Below, piece by piece: positions 1 to 8,552 of a stretch of 64,000 nucleotides of DNA. Below the pieces are notes generated by a model. The model saw nothing but the letters and a program-made list of their open reading frames with translations. It was not told where the DNA came from and made no database searches. Position 1 is the first letter of the stretch. The number at the start of each line of letters is the position of its first letter. Both the position numbers and the translations under genes were made by a program. This DNA comes from Bog-473 sp963788585. GTDB taxonomy: Bacteria > Actinomycetota > Acidimicrobiia > Acidimicrobiales > RAAP-2. Location: the NCBI GenBank assembly GCA_963788585.1, contig CAWBHA010000006.1, positions 372,001 to 436,000 on the forward strand. The letters run 5' to 3'.

Positions 1-1008
1 CCGGGGTCGGGCTTGCCCGCGACCGCCGACGCAACGTACTGGGGTGACGCCAACTTCGCCTCGAGCGAGGGCGCCGCAACATCGAGTGATGGCAGCTTCA
101 GCAGCGCGTCGACAACGTCATCTTCTCCCGGCTCGACAACGACAACGACCTCGACCGGGCCGACGACAACGACGACGACCACGACGCAGCCGACCGCGCA
201 GTCCGGCGGCATGGCCCCTCCGCCCGGCTACACGAGCCAGCAGATCATCTTCGACGACCAATTCACCGGCACGAGCCTGAACTCATCCATCTGGTCGACC
301 GCCCTCGGGGCGCAAGGGACGGTCTGGAACGACCTGGGCAACCTCCCTGCCCCGTTCTCGGGCCCGAACGCACCGAGCGACGGAGGCGACGGAGACGAAG
401 CGGCCATGTTCGGGCCGTCCCAGGTGTCGGTGGACAAAGGGCTCACCCTGACGGCGCAGCGCAACGACAACCAGTACGCCAGCACGTACCCGTGGATAAG
501 TGGTGTGGTCACGACCGAGGGCAAGGTCTCCCTCCCTTCGGGTGGCTGGTATGTCCAGGTCCTGGCCCAGATGCCGGACCAGTCACAGGGCATGTGGCCT
601 GCCATCTGGTTCTTCCCCGGAGTCGCCGGGAGTCCCGTCAACGAGTTCGACGGGTACGAGGGTGGCTGGCTCTCGGTCGATCCGAACGAGACCATGCACT
701 CCGACTACTTCGCCAATCAGGGGCAACAGCAGAACGCCTACAGCGTGCCCTCCGACGTCACCGCGGGGTACCACGTCTACGGGTTCCAGTTCATCCCGGG
801 CCAGTCGATCACTGCGTACTTCGACGGGAACCCTGTCTGGCAGGTGAACGCGTCGAGCGGCATCACCATCACCGGAGAGCCATACGAGATCCTGCTCGAG
901 CTCCAGGTTGCCTCCCAAGGGACAGCGGGCTGGCACACCGTGACGAACGCGAGCACCCCCTCGGCGAGCATGAACGTCGCCGAGGTGCAGGCATACTCGT
1001 ACTCGTAG
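1..1008 (+). CDS. Secreted GH16-like glycoside hydrolase (5' end missing)
   Basis: The frame is open to the left edge, so the start and any signal peptide lie outside the window; at least 335 residues are visible. A Ser/Thr-rich linker (about 50 residues with runs of Thr) leads into a concanavalin-A-like fold of about 255 residues. The sequence NEFDGYEGG (DNA 640-666) carries the E-x-D-x-x-E pattern of family GH16, where the first Glu is the nucleophile and the last the acid/base. Surrounding pieces such as MWPAIWFFP and YHVYGFQF also fit GH16 (beta-glucanase/agarase/laminarinase clan). It is probably an extracellular polysaccharide hydrolase; the substrate cannot be read from the sequence. 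Thr-rich linkers of this kind recur in the next gene, so both are probably exported. Confidence 0.72.
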   Translation, partial: PGSGLPATADATYWGDANFASSEGAATSSDGSFSSASTTSSSPGSTTTTTSTGPTTTTTTTTQPTAQSGGMAPPPGYTSQQIIFDDQFTGTSLNSSIWSTALGAQGTVWNDLGNLPAPFSGPNAPSDGGDGDEAAMFGPSQVSVDKGLTLTAQRNDNQYASTYPWISGVVTTEGKVSLPSGGWYVQVLAQMPDQSQGMWPAIWFFPGVAGSPVNEFDGYEGGWLSVDPNETMHSDYFANQGQQQNAYSVPSDVTAGYHVYGFQFIPGQSITAYFDGNPVWQVNASSGITITGEPYEILLELQVASQGTAGWHTVTNASTPSASMNVAEVQAYSYS

Positions 1009-1342
1009 TGCCACTGCGTCACGGGGCTGTCGGCCGAGCACGCACAACCACCACACAACTCGTCCCGTGACATCCCTGCTCGAGACAGCCTGTGGCGTCT
1101 CCCGACCTGGCGTGGCCTTCCCCCGTTTTACGGCCCTGACGTGCGGATTTATCGACTCCCCCGCCCTCCCGCGGCCCAATCCGCCCAATCACGTGAATAG
1201 TCTCAATGGCTCTGTCAGGGTGTCGATAGCTCCCGTAGGGTGCACGAAAGGCAAACCGTGCCACTCTTGATCTCGCACCACCGCCTCAACTAGGGGAGGA
1301 CTCAGGTCGTCTTGCGGCTGGAGCAGCCGACCTCGTGCGCTC
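1009..1342. other. Intergenic stretch without a supported gene
   Basis: About 330 bases between two exported-protein genes. It is less GC-rich than its surroundings and contains a small hairpin (GGCA-AACCG-TGCC near 1251-1263) and a GGGGAGGA stretch near 1293. No coding frame here has convincing composition. It may hold the promoter and a structured leader of the downstream gene, but no riboswitch class could be assigned. Confidence 0.4.
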
Positions 1343-2857
1343 ATGATTCATCTCGTCTTCCGCCTCCGACTCGTACTGGCCGCCACGGCGGTCGGGCTCT
1401 GTGCGCTCGTCTGCGTGCCGTCCGGGGGTCCGGCATTGGCGGTGCCGGCCTCCGGCGGCACCGCGCTCCCGGCGGGGTGGGAGCTGTGCATCCTGCAGGG
1501 TCTGCAGGCACCGGTCACCGCCGTGAACGTGGCCGACCTCGACCAGTGGCAGGCCGCAGAAGGCGGCTCGACCAACAACAGTGCGGCCTACAACCCGTTC
1601 AACACGATGCGGACGACTGACATCACGGGGGCCGCTCTCCCGGCCACCATCAGCTCCAACGGCTTTCCCGCGTTCTCGACCTGGTTGGCGGGCTGCGCCG
1701 CGACGGTGGCCACGATCCTCCAGCCCAACATGTTGACCATCACGGCAGCGCTCCGGGCCGGGAACGTGTCCCCGCCGGGTGCGTTCCTCGCCTCCGTCGA
1801 CCAGAGCCAATGGTGTGCGCCGTCCGCCAACGGCACACCGTGTTACCTCAACACCATTCTGAGCAGTGGCGGCGGGAACCTCGCCAACAGCGCGCTCCTC
1901 ACGTCGTCCGCACTCGACGTCTTCGGGAACGTGCAGAGCGACGTGAGCTCCTACGAGCTTGCGACCGCCGCCGTCGCCGCGGATCAGAGCACGCTCGCCA
2001 CGAAGGTCCAGGAACTCTCTGTCGCCGAGACAGGGGTGTCGGCGGCGGAGACCGTGTCCGCCGGAGCCAGCCGGACCCTGGAGAAATTCGCCGTCGACGA
2101 GTACGTGTCGAGCGGCCTCTACCAGAGCACTTCGTACACGAACGTCACGGGTCGACCCCATCCGTTCGGCCCGCAGGACGCCGACGGCGTCGTGACTCGG
2201 GAGTACGAGGACGTGGAAACGGCCGACCTCGTCGGCCACTTCCAGGCGGCCGAATCGCTTCTCTCCGCGGCACGCGCCAAGCGCGGCGACGCCGCCAAGG
2301 CGATGGCACGGTCGGCGGTGATCCTCGCCCAGGACGACAATGCCGAGAACCGCAGCGTCGCCAAGCTCCTGGGCGACCTGGCAACCATGCAGGAGGCCGG
2401 CGCCTGCACCGCCGTGGCGCTCACCGTCTCGACCACCCCGCCCGGGACGCCTGTGCCGGCGGCTCAGCTGACCACCCCGCCGCCGCCGCCGCCCACCACC
2501 ACCGTCCCGACGACGACGACCACGACCACGACACCCACCACGTCGTCGGCCCCGACGTCGACGACGACCACCACCACGACCACGACGACAACGACCACGG
2601 TCCCGGTTGTCGGCTCGGCGTCGCGTCCCACGACGGGCGTGACCGCCCCCACGACCACCACCACGACCGTCACGCCCACCACCAGCACGCCGACGACGGT
2701 CCCGAGCGAACCGACGACGTCGACCACGACCACCACCACGACCCTCCCCACGACGACCGTGCCGTCGGCGCCGAGCGGCAGCGTCCAGACCGCCGACCCG
2801 GCGGGGTTGGGCCAGTTGACGGGGTGCGTCGCGTCCCTGGCATCCCCGACTGCGTAG
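1343..2857 (+). CDS. Secreted protein of unknown function with Thr-rich tail
   Basis: 504 residues. An N-terminal signal peptide is visible: positive residues (FRLRL) followed by a hydrophobic stretch to about residue 33 ending in PALAVPA. Residues 35-170 form a Cys-containing globular part; residues 180-350 are Ala-rich and likely helical/coiled coil. Residues 365-475 are almost only Thr, Pro, Ser and Val, like a cell-wall-spanning or O-glycosylated linker. A short tail with one Cys (LTGCVASL) follows. No catalytic motif was recognised. A periplasmic or surface-attached structural role is possible but is not shown by the sequence. Confidence 0.6.
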   Translation: MIHLVFRLRLVLAATAVGLCALVCVPSGGPALAVPASGGTALPAGWELCILQGLQAPVTAVNVADLDQWQAAEGGSTNNSAAYNPFNTMRTTDITGAALPATISSNGFPAFSTWLAGCAATVATILQPNMLTITAALRAGNVSPPGAFLASVDQSQWCAPSANGTPCYLNTILSSGGGNLANSALLTSSALDVFGNVQSDVSSYELATAAVAADQSTLATKVQELSVAETGVSAAETVSAGASRTLEKFAVDEYVSSGLYQSTSYTNVTGRPHPFGPQDADGVVTREYEDVETADLVGHFQAAESLLSAARAKRGDAAKAMARSAVILAQDDNAENRSVAKLLGDLATMQEAGACTAVALTVSTTPPGTPVPAAQLTTPPPPPPTTTVPTTTTTTTTPTTSSAPTSTTTTTTTTTTTTTVPVVGSASRPTTGVTAPTTTTTTVTPTTSTPTTVPSEPTTSTTTTTTTLPTTTVPSAPSGSVQTADPAGLGQLTGCVASLASPTA

Positions 2858-2919
2858 GGCAAGGCTCGACGCGTTGGGCACCGGGCGCCACCGGCGTCGG
2901 CAGTCACACCGTGTGTCCC

Positions 2920-2937
2920 ACCGGGTTTCCGCCCGGT
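2920..2937 (+). terminator. Short GC hairpin downstream of the Thr-rich protein
   Basis: ACCGGG (2920-2925) and CCCGGT (2932-2937) can pair around a 6-base loop. There is no T-run, so it could be a weak terminator or only a chance hairpin. Confidence 0.25.
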
Positions 2938-3056
2938 AACCAGCGCCGACCTCCGCACGAGACGCGGGCGTCGCACCGGCGGTGCCACGGGCTGCCGCCG
3001 CAGCACCGGGTTGCCGCGCCGGCATGCCACACTGTGGTCTCGTCCGCCCGCCGTCG

Positions 3057-4310
3057 ATGGGAGCCGTCGAGCACGTGTTGGTTTTCACCTTTCCGGGACA
3101 GGGTTCACAGCGCGCCGGCATGGGAGAACCGTGGGTGGACCACCCTTCGTGGGAAGTGGTCGAGGAGGCCTCTGCGGCGGCCGAGCGCGATCTCACCCAC
3201 CTCCTCCTCCGCGCGCCCATCGAGGAGCTGACGCAGACACAGAACGCGCAGCTCGCGACGACGGTGCTGAGCCTTTTGGTCCTCGACGCCGTCGAGCGCA
3301 TCGGTCTGACCCCGGCGGCCTGCGCCGGCCACAGTCTGGGCGAGTACACGGCCCTCATGGCGAGTGGCGCCCTCGCCTTCGACGACGGGATCCATCTGGT
3401 CGTGGCCCGCGGCGAGGCGATGGCCCGCGCCGGCGAGGAGGCACCGGGGACGATGGCCGCACTGCTCGGCATCGCCGACGACGATGCCGAGGCCGCGTGC
3501 ATGCGTGCGGAGGGCGACGTCTGGGTGGCCAACTACAACGCGCCGGGCCAGGTCGTGATCGCGGGCACCCCCGAGGCGGTCGCGGTCGCCGGAGACCTGG
3601 CCAAGGGCCTCGGCGCCAGGCGCGTCATGCCCATCCAGGTTTCGGGCGCGTTCCATACGCCCCTCATGCAGGGCGCGCGGGCTGAGCTGCGCAAGGCGCT
3701 GGCGGCGGTGACCTTCCTCTCGCCAGAGGTCCGCGTCGTCGCCAACGTGGACGCACACGTGCACGACGACCCCGCCGAATGGCCCGGCCTCCTCTCGGCG
3801 CAGCTGTGCAGCCCCGTGCGCTGGCGCCAGACGATGGAGACCTTTGCCGGGTTGGGACTGACATCGCTGGTCGAACTGGGTCCCGGCGGCGTGCTCAGCG
3901 GGCTGGCCAAACGCAGCCTGCCCGAGATCCAGTCCCTGGCGGTCTCCAAGCCCGAGGACCTCGACACGCTCATGGACCAGATCGGCGCGGCGGGCACGTG
4001 GCGGGCGGAGCCGGCCCTGCATCAAGGCGAGCACCTCTATATGTCGGAGCGGGTCGTCGTCAGCCCCTCGAGCGGCATCTTCAGCCCCGAGTCCTCCCTG
4101 CTCGCTCCCGGCACCGGGCTCCTGCCCGGAACGGCCGAGGACCCCGAGCAATCCTCGCCCGTCGAGGTCGGCGAGCTGGTCGGCCGCGTCGGCGTCTCCG
4201 AGGTGCGCACGCCGTTCGAGGGTCAGGTCATCCGATGGTTGGCCGCCGACGGCGAGCGGGTGCAGGAGGGCCAACCCCTCGTGTGGCTCCGGGTGCGCGA
4301 CGCGCGCTGA
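3057..4310 (+). CDS. fabD: Malonyl-CoA:ACP transacylase with C-terminal biotinyl/lipoyl-like domain
   Basis: Transfers malonyl from CoA to acyl carrier protein in the cytosol for fatty acid synthesis. From the ATG at 3057 the product is 417 residues; a GTG at 3075 is an alternative start. Motifs present: FPGQGSQ near the N-terminus, GHSLGEY with the catalytic Ser, an Arg in VVARGEAM, and the catalytic His in GAFHTP. FabD proteins are usually near 300-310 residues. Here about 50 extra C-terminal residues (from VEVGELVGRV to the end) resemble half of a biotinyl/lipoyl barrel, with EVRTPFEGQVIRWL and GERVQEGQPLVWL, but no modifiable Lys motif such as MKM. A spacer of about 60 residues joins the parts. 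First gene of fabD-fabG-acpP-fabF; stop and next start overlap (TGATG). Confidence 0.93.
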   Translation: MGAVEHVLVFTFPGQGSQRAGMGEPWVDHPSWEVVEEASAAAERDLTHLLLRAPIEELTQTQNAQLATTVLSLLVLDAVERIGLTPAACAGHSLGEYTALMASGALAFDDGIHLVVARGEAMARAGEEAPGTMAALLGIADDDAEAACMRAEGDVWVANYNAPGQVVIAGTPEAVAVAGDLAKGLGARRVMPIQVSGAFHTPLMQGARAELRKALAAVTFLSPEVRVVANVDAHVHDDPAEWPGLLSAQLCSPVRWRQTMETFAGLGLTSLVELGPGGVLSGLAKRSLPEIQSLAVSKPEDLDTLMDQIGAAGTWRAEPALHQGEHLYMSERVVVSPSSGIFSPESSLLAPGTGLLPGTAEDPEQSSPVEVGELVGRVGVSEVRTPFEGQVIRWLAADGERVQEGQPLVWLRVRDAR

Positions 4311-5035
4311 TGGCCGTCGTCCTCGTCACGGGCGGCACCCGCGGCATCGGGGCGGCCTGCGTCGACTGGTTCCTGGCCAACGGCGACCGGGTCGCGACCA
4401 CGTTCCGCGGGGTCGAGCCGCCACCCGCGCCGCCGGATGCCGACGCGGACGCCTTTCTCGCCGTCCGCTGCGACGTGCGCGACACCGCCCAGGTTGACGC
4501 AGCCTTCGCCGCCGTCGAGGAACACTGGGGTCCCGTCACCGTCGCCGTCGCCAACGCCGGCATCACGATGGACTCGTTACTGCTCCGGATGAGCGAGCAG
4601 GCGTTCTTCGACGTGATCGACGCCAACCTCACCGGTGCGTACCGCGTGGCCAAACGTGCCGTGACCAAGATGCTCCGCCAGCACACGGGACGCATCATCT
4701 TCGTGTCGTCCGTCGGCGCCTTCGTCGGGCTCCCCGGGCAGGCCAACTACGCCGCCTCGAAGGCCGGCCTCGTGGGGATGGCCCGTGCCATTGCGCGTGA
4801 GGTGGGGAGCCGGCAGATCACCGTCAACGTCGTTGCACCTGGCCTGATCGACACCGACATGACGACCGCCCTCGGGGCCGAACGCGTCGAGCTGATGACC
4901 GGCCAGGTGCCCCTGGGCCACGCCGGGAGCCCCGCCGACGTGGCGGCCGTGGTCGGTTTCCTGGCCTCGGACGGAGCGGCCTACGTCACCGGGGCCGTCG
5001 TACCGGTCGACGGTGGTCTGGGCATGGGGCTGTAG
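4310..5035 (+). CDS. fabG: 3-oxoacyl-ACP reductase
   Basis: NADPH-dependent reduction of 3-oxoacyl-ACP in fatty acid elongation. 241 residues, a classical short-chain dehydrogenase length. The nucleotide-binding TGGTRGIG motif is at the N-terminus, NAG in the middle, and the catalytic Ser-Tyr-Lys set appears as VSSVGA and YAASK. The C-terminal VPVDGGLGMGL is typical of FabG. The ATG shares one base with the fabD stop (TGATG), which implies coupled translation. Its place between fabD and acpP supports FabG rather than another SDR. Confidence 0.95.
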   Translation: MAVVLVTGGTRGIGAACVDWFLANGDRVATTFRGVEPPPAPPDADADAFLAVRCDVRDTAQVDAAFAAVEEHWGPVTVAVANAGITMDSLLLRMSEQAFFDVIDANLTGAYRVAKRAVTKMLRQHTGRIIFVSSVGAFVGLPGQANYAASKAGLVGMARAIAREVGSRQITVNVVAPGLIDTDMTTALGAERVELMTGQVPLGHAGSPADVAAVVGFLASDGAAYVTGAVVPVDGGLGMGL

Positions 5036-5056
5036 CGTGCAGGGGAACCGACAGAC

Positions 5057-5062
5057 AAGGAG
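5057..5062 (+). promoter_or_regulatory. Strong Shine-Dalgarno before acpP
   Basis: AAGGAG lies 6 bases before the GTG at 5069 and fixes that start. It is one of the few strong ribosome binding sites in the window and fits the need for high acyl carrier protein output. Confidence 0.75.
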
Positions 5063-5068
5063 CAGCTA

Positions 5069-5308
5069 GTGGACAGCGACGCAGCCTTCGAGAAGTTTCG
5101 TGAGTGCGCCGTGGAGGTACTGCAGGTGCCGGCCGACAAGATCACGAAGGAAGCCAAGTTCGCGGACGATCTCGACGCCGACAGTCTCGACCTCGTCGAG
5201 CTGGTGATGGCACTCGAGGAGGCGTTCGACATCACGGTCGAGGAGACCGAGCTCGAGGACATCAGCACGATCGGGCAGGCCTTCGACCTGATCTCCTCGA
5301 AGCTCTGA
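5069..5308 (+). CDS. acpP: Acyl carrier protein
   Basis: Carries growing acyl chains on a 4'-phosphopantetheine arm. 79 residues, highly acidic, with the DADSLDLVEL motif; Ser39 is the attachment site. GTG start with AAGGAG just upstream. The stop overlaps the fabF start as TGATG, so the two are probably translationally coupled. Helix II (DLVELVMALEEAF) and the C-terminal helix are recognisable and the length matches bacterial ACPs. Confidence 0.97.
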   Translation: MDSDAAFEKFRECAVEVLQVPADKITKEAKFADDLDADSLDLVELVMALEEAFDITVEETELEDISTIGQAFDLISSKL

Positions 5309-6504
5309 TGCAGGTCGGCATCGACACCGAAGGCCCGATTCGCGGGCGGCGGGTCGCCGTCACGGGCATGGGAGCGGTGACCTGCTGCGGGGTGGGGGTC
5401 GACGCCCTCTGGGACGGGCTGCTCCACCCCTCCGTCGTCGGTGGCGCGGTGCGGGACTTCGAGCCCAGGGACTGGTTCGGTCCCAAAGAGGTGCGCCAGC
5501 TCGACCGCTTTGCCCAGCTGTCCATCGCGTCCGCCGACATGGCCGCCGCGGACGCGGGCGACCTCACGGTCGACCCGGCGAAGGCGGGCGTCGTCTTCGC
5601 GACCGGCGTGGGTGGGTTCGAGACGCTGGCCGACCAGGTCGGGGTCTACAACGAGAAGGGCGCCGACCGCGTCTCCCCGCGTCTCGTGCCCATGATGATG
5701 GCCAACGCCGGCGCGGCCGGCATCTCCATGCGGCTCGGCTGGCGCGGGCCGTCCGAGGTGATCTGCACGGCATGCGCGGCCGGCACGCATGCGATCGCCG
5801 CTGCGGCTCGCCTCATCGCGACAGGTCGCTGCGAGGTGGCGATCGGCGGCGGTGCCGAGGCGAGCCTGCACCCGGTGGCCCTCGCCGCCTTCTCGAACAT
5901 GACCGCGCTGTCGACCTCGGGGCATTCGCGACCATTCGACATCCGGCGCGACGGCTTCGTCATGACCGAGGGTGCCGCCGCACTGGTGCTCGAGGAGTGG
6001 GACCGTGCCGTGGCGCGGGGAGCCACGATCTACGCGGAGCTGGCCGGCGCAGCCAGTACGGCCGACGCCCACCACATCACCGCGCCATCGCCCGACGGCG
6101 CCGGTGCGGTCGCCTGCATGGAGCTTGCGCTGGCCGATGCCGGGATCACCACGACCGAGGTCGGGCACATCAACGCCCACGGGACGTCGACACCCCTCAA
6201 CGACCTGGCCGAAGCACGAGCCATCACGAAGGTGTTCGGTGAACCGGGCCCGCTCGTCACCTCGACCAAGGGCGTGACCGGCCACGGGCTCGCGGCGGCG
6301 GGCGCCATCGAGGCCGTGGCCGGCGTGCTCACCATCCACCACGCGACGATCCCGCCGACGGCCGGGTACGAGGAGCCCGATCCCGAGGTGACGATCCAGG
6401 TCGTGCACGGCGCATCCCGGTCGTGGGAACCGTCGGCGGTGCTCTCGAATTCGTTCGGCTTCGGCGGCCACAACGGCTGCCTGGTCGTGCTGCCACCCGG
6501 CTGA
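5308..6504 (+). CDS. fabF: 3-oxoacyl-ACP synthase II
   Basis: Condenses malonyl-ACP with acyl-ACP during chain elongation. 398 residues, slightly short of the usual 410. The N-terminal VAVTGMGAVT and active-site Cys in CTACAAGTHA are present, and the two catalytic His residues lie in INAHGTSTP and VTGHGLAAAG. The latter differs slightly from the common GHLLGAAG. The C-terminal SNSFGFGGHN glycine-rich loop is intact. It ends the fab operon; a gene for KAS III (fabH) is not in the window. Confidence 0.95.
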   Translation: MQVGIDTEGPIRGRRVAVTGMGAVTCCGVGVDALWDGLLHPSVVGGAVRDFEPRDWFGPKEVRQLDRFAQLSIASADMAAADAGDLTVDPAKAGVVFATGVGGFETLADQVGVYNEKGADRVSPRLVPMMMANAGAAGISMRLGWRGPSEVICTACAAGTHAIAAAARLIATGRCEVAIGGGAEASLHPVALAAFSNMTALSTSGHSRPFDIRRDGFVMTEGAAALVLEEWDRAVARGATIYAELAGAASTADAHHITAPSPDGAGAVACMELALADAGITTTEVGHINAHGTSTPLNDLAEARAITKVFGEPGPLVTSTKGVTGHGLAAAGAIEAVAGVLTIHHATIPPTAGYEEPDPEVTIQVVHGASRSWEPSAVLSNSFGFGGHNGCLVVLPPG

Positions 6505-6514
6505 GACGACCCGA

Positions 6515-6520
6515 TAAGGT
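6515..6520 (+). promoter_or_regulatory. Putative -10 box before the SGNH hydrolase
   Basis: TAAGGT fits TANNNT and stands about 44 bases before the ATG at 6564, leaving room for a short leader that includes a CCGCCG...CGGCGG hairpin. This would let the hydrolase be transcribed apart from the fab operon. Confidence 0.35.
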
Positions 6521-6563
6521 CGCACCTCCGCCGCCGACCGGCGGCGCTGGGTGAGGGTGGTGG

Positions 6564-7775
6564 ATGGGAAGGCTGCACGATTGGGGTGCTGCGGCGCGGC
6601 GCTCGCCGGTGTTCTGGGTTGCCGCGGCCGTGGTCGTCGTGGGCCTGGTCGCGGGTGGCGTCGCACTGGCCACGTCGGGCACGGCCCCCCCACCGCCCGC
6701 GCCGGCCACATCGAACCGGGCCGTCGCCTTCGGGGACTCGGTCCCCTACGGCCACGGCTTGGCCAATCCGTATCTGACGCCACAGGTTGGGCTGCCTCCG
6801 AGGGCCATTTCGCAGGGGCCGTCGTCCCTCGCCTATCCGAGCCTGGTGGCGCAGGACCTCGGGCTGACCATGACGGTTCGCCCCACCAACTGCCGCCTGC
6901 AGGGTGACCAGCTCGCCATCAGCGGGGCCGTGGCCGACCCGGCGGACAACACGGCACCCGATGGACAGTGTCCCCTGCCCCGCCAGCCGGCTCGCAACCT
7001 GGAGGACGAGCTCGCCGCGGCGCGGCTGGCCGAGCACCCGGCACATCTGGTCCTGCTCCAGGACGGCGCCGACGACATCGACTTCAGCGCCTGTCTCGTC
7101 TACGAGCTGGCGCGCATCCTCGGCGCCGGTGTCGGCCTGGGGACTCCGTGCCTCGGGGCGAACGGGACGCCGACGCCCCAGCTCACCCGTCAACTCGCCA
7201 ACGTGCGCACCAGCCTCGCCCGCGCCATCGAGGACATCGCGCCACACACCGTCAGGCTGGCGTTGCTCGACTACTACCAACCCCTGCCCGCCCCCTCGCA
7301 GATCGCCTCCGGCACGGCCGCCTCGGGGATGCACACGAACCTCGTCTGCACGGGCCTCAAGGCCAACGCGAACGGCGCCTACGCCGCGGCGCAGGTTGTG
7401 CTGGCCGACCTCAACCGGGCCATCACGGGCGCGGTGGCCGACGCCCGGGCGCACGACGTGCGCAACGTGCGTCTCGTCGACCTCTCGACGGTGATGGCCG
7501 GCCACGGCCTGTGCACGACCGACCCGTGGGTGTTCTCCGGAGAGTCCCTGCCCGACGCCACGCTGGCAGCCGATGCGGGGCACATCCTGGCGGCGAAGGC
7601 CTGCGCCGAGACGGACGTGCTGCACCGGGCGACGTCCTGTGACGCGCTCACGACCGCCGCCACGCGGGTGGAACGATCTCTCGAGGACTACGTGTGGCGG
7701 ACGGCCCACCCGACGGCGGCCGGGCAGCGGGCCATCGCTGTGGTCGTGGAGAACCGGTTGCGCGGGTCCGGGTAG
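6564..7775 (+). CDS. Exported SGNH/GDSL-type hydrolase
   Basis: 403 residues with one membrane segment near residues 17-38 (FWVAAAVVVVGLVAGGVAL), followed by a Pro/Ala spacer, so the catalytic part is probably outside the cell and membrane-tethered. The block I motif AFGDSVPYG holds the likely catalytic Ser; the C-terminal HPTAAGQRAIA fits block V with Asp/His order altered (HPTAxG instead of DxxHPxxxG). Several Cys residues suggest disulfides. SGNH enzymes act as esterases or lipases; the substrate is unknown. GTGGTGG precedes the ATG at 6564. Its stop lies 6 bases from the convergent trpA stop. Confidence 0.72.
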   Translation: MGRLHDWGAAARRSPVFWVAAAVVVVGLVAGGVALATSGTAPPPPAPATSNRAVAFGDSVPYGHGLANPYLTPQVGLPPRAISQGPSSLAYPSLVAQDLGLTMTVRPTNCRLQGDQLAISGAVADPADNTAPDGQCPLPRQPARNLEDELAAARLAEHPAHLVLLQDGADDIDFSACLVYELARILGAGVGLGTPCLGANGTPTPQLTRQLANVRTSLARAIEDIAPHTVRLALLDYYQPLPAPSQIASGTAASGMHTNLVCTGLKANANGAYAAAQVVLADLNRAITGAVADARAHDVRNVRLVDLSTVMAGHGLCTTDPWVFSGESLPDATLAADAGHILAAKACAETDVLHRATSCDALTTAATRVERSLEDYVWRTAHPTAAGQRAIAVVVENRLRGSG

Positions 7776-7781
7776 CCGGAG

Positions 7782-8552
7782 CTAGTCGATCGCCCGCCGC
7801 AGCGCGGCGACGAAGGCGCCCGCCCCCTCCGGACCCTCCGCCTCGAGCAGGCGGCGTACCAGTGCCGAACCCACGACGACGCCGTCGGCGACGGCGCAGA
7901 CCTCGGCTGCCTGCTCCGGCGTCGACACCCCCACGCCGACGCACACCGGCATGTCGGTGCAGGCACGGACCCGCTCGACCACTCGGGCGGCATCGTCGCC
8001 GAGGCTCACCCGCTCCCCGGTCACGCCCATGCGCGCGACGGCGTACACGAACCCACGGGCGCGCTCGCAGATGCGTGCCACCCGGTCCGGGGGGCTGGAC
8101 GGCGCCACCAGGAGGACCGTGGCGATGCCGGCGGTGTCGGCCTCGGCGGCCCAGGGACCGATCTCCTCGATGGGCAGGTCCGGCAGGATCGTCCCGCTCA
8201 CGCCGCACGCCGCCAGCGAACGCGCCATGCGCCGGTGCCCGGCGCGGAACACGAGGTTGTAGTACGTCATCACGGCCACCGGCACGCCGACCTCGGCGCG
8301 GGCGATGCCGTCGAGCACGGCCGCGGGAACGGTCCCGCGGCGCAGGGCGCGGAGCGCCGCCTCCTGGATCACGGGCCCGTCCATCATCGGGTCGGAGAAC
8401 GGGACACCCACCTCCACCGCGTCGGCGCCGGCGGCGGCCACGGCCGCGAGCGTCTGCACCCAGTCGTCCGTCATACCCCCCATCAGGTAGGGGATCACGA
8501 GCTTGCGACCGCGCTCTCGGCTCTCGCGGAGCCGCTTCTCGAGATCAGGCAT
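7782..8552 (-). CDS. trpA: Tryptophan synthase alpha subunit
   Basis: Cleaves indole-3-glycerol phosphate to indole, which passes through a tunnel to TrpB. 256 residues from the ATG at 8552. The motifs VEVGVPFSDPMMDGP (catalytic Asp region) and ILPDLPIEE are present, as is the phosphate-binding GVGVSTPEQA. The start overlaps the trpB stop by 8 bases. A longer reading from 8573 adds seven residues that do not look conserved. It is the last gene of the minus-strand his-trp cluster. Confidence 0.96.
   Translation of the reverse strand: MPDLEKRLRESRERGRKLVIPYLMGGMTDDWVQTLAAVAAAGADAVEVGVPFSDPMMDGPVIQEAALRALRRGTVPAAVLDGIARAEVGVPVAVMTYYNLVFRAGHRRMARSLAACGVSGTILPDLPIEEIGPWAAEADTAGIATVLLVAPSSPPDRVARICERARGFVYAVARMGVTGERVSLGDDAARVVERVRACTDMPVCVGVGVSTPEQAAEVCAVADGVVVGSALVRRLLEAEGPEGAGAFVAALRRAID

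Noticed and set aside
1225..1320. Sequence resembling a c-di-GMP-I riboswitch (GGCAAACC, CGCACC, GCCTC) upstream of the Thr-rich protein
   Set aside because: The GGCAAACC box matches but the GACGCAAAGCC part and the receptor helices do not, and no full fold could be drawn.
2490..2790. ACC/ACG tandem tracts that look like a repeat array
   Set aside because: They are codons of a Thr-rich stalk in frame; there are no spacers or conserved direct repeats as in CRISPR.
1286..3532. Long antisense frame opposite the Thr-rich protein and fabD
   Set aside because: It is rich in Arg and Gly and is the mirror of real high-GC genes; no motif supports it. The same holds for other long antisense frames across the window.
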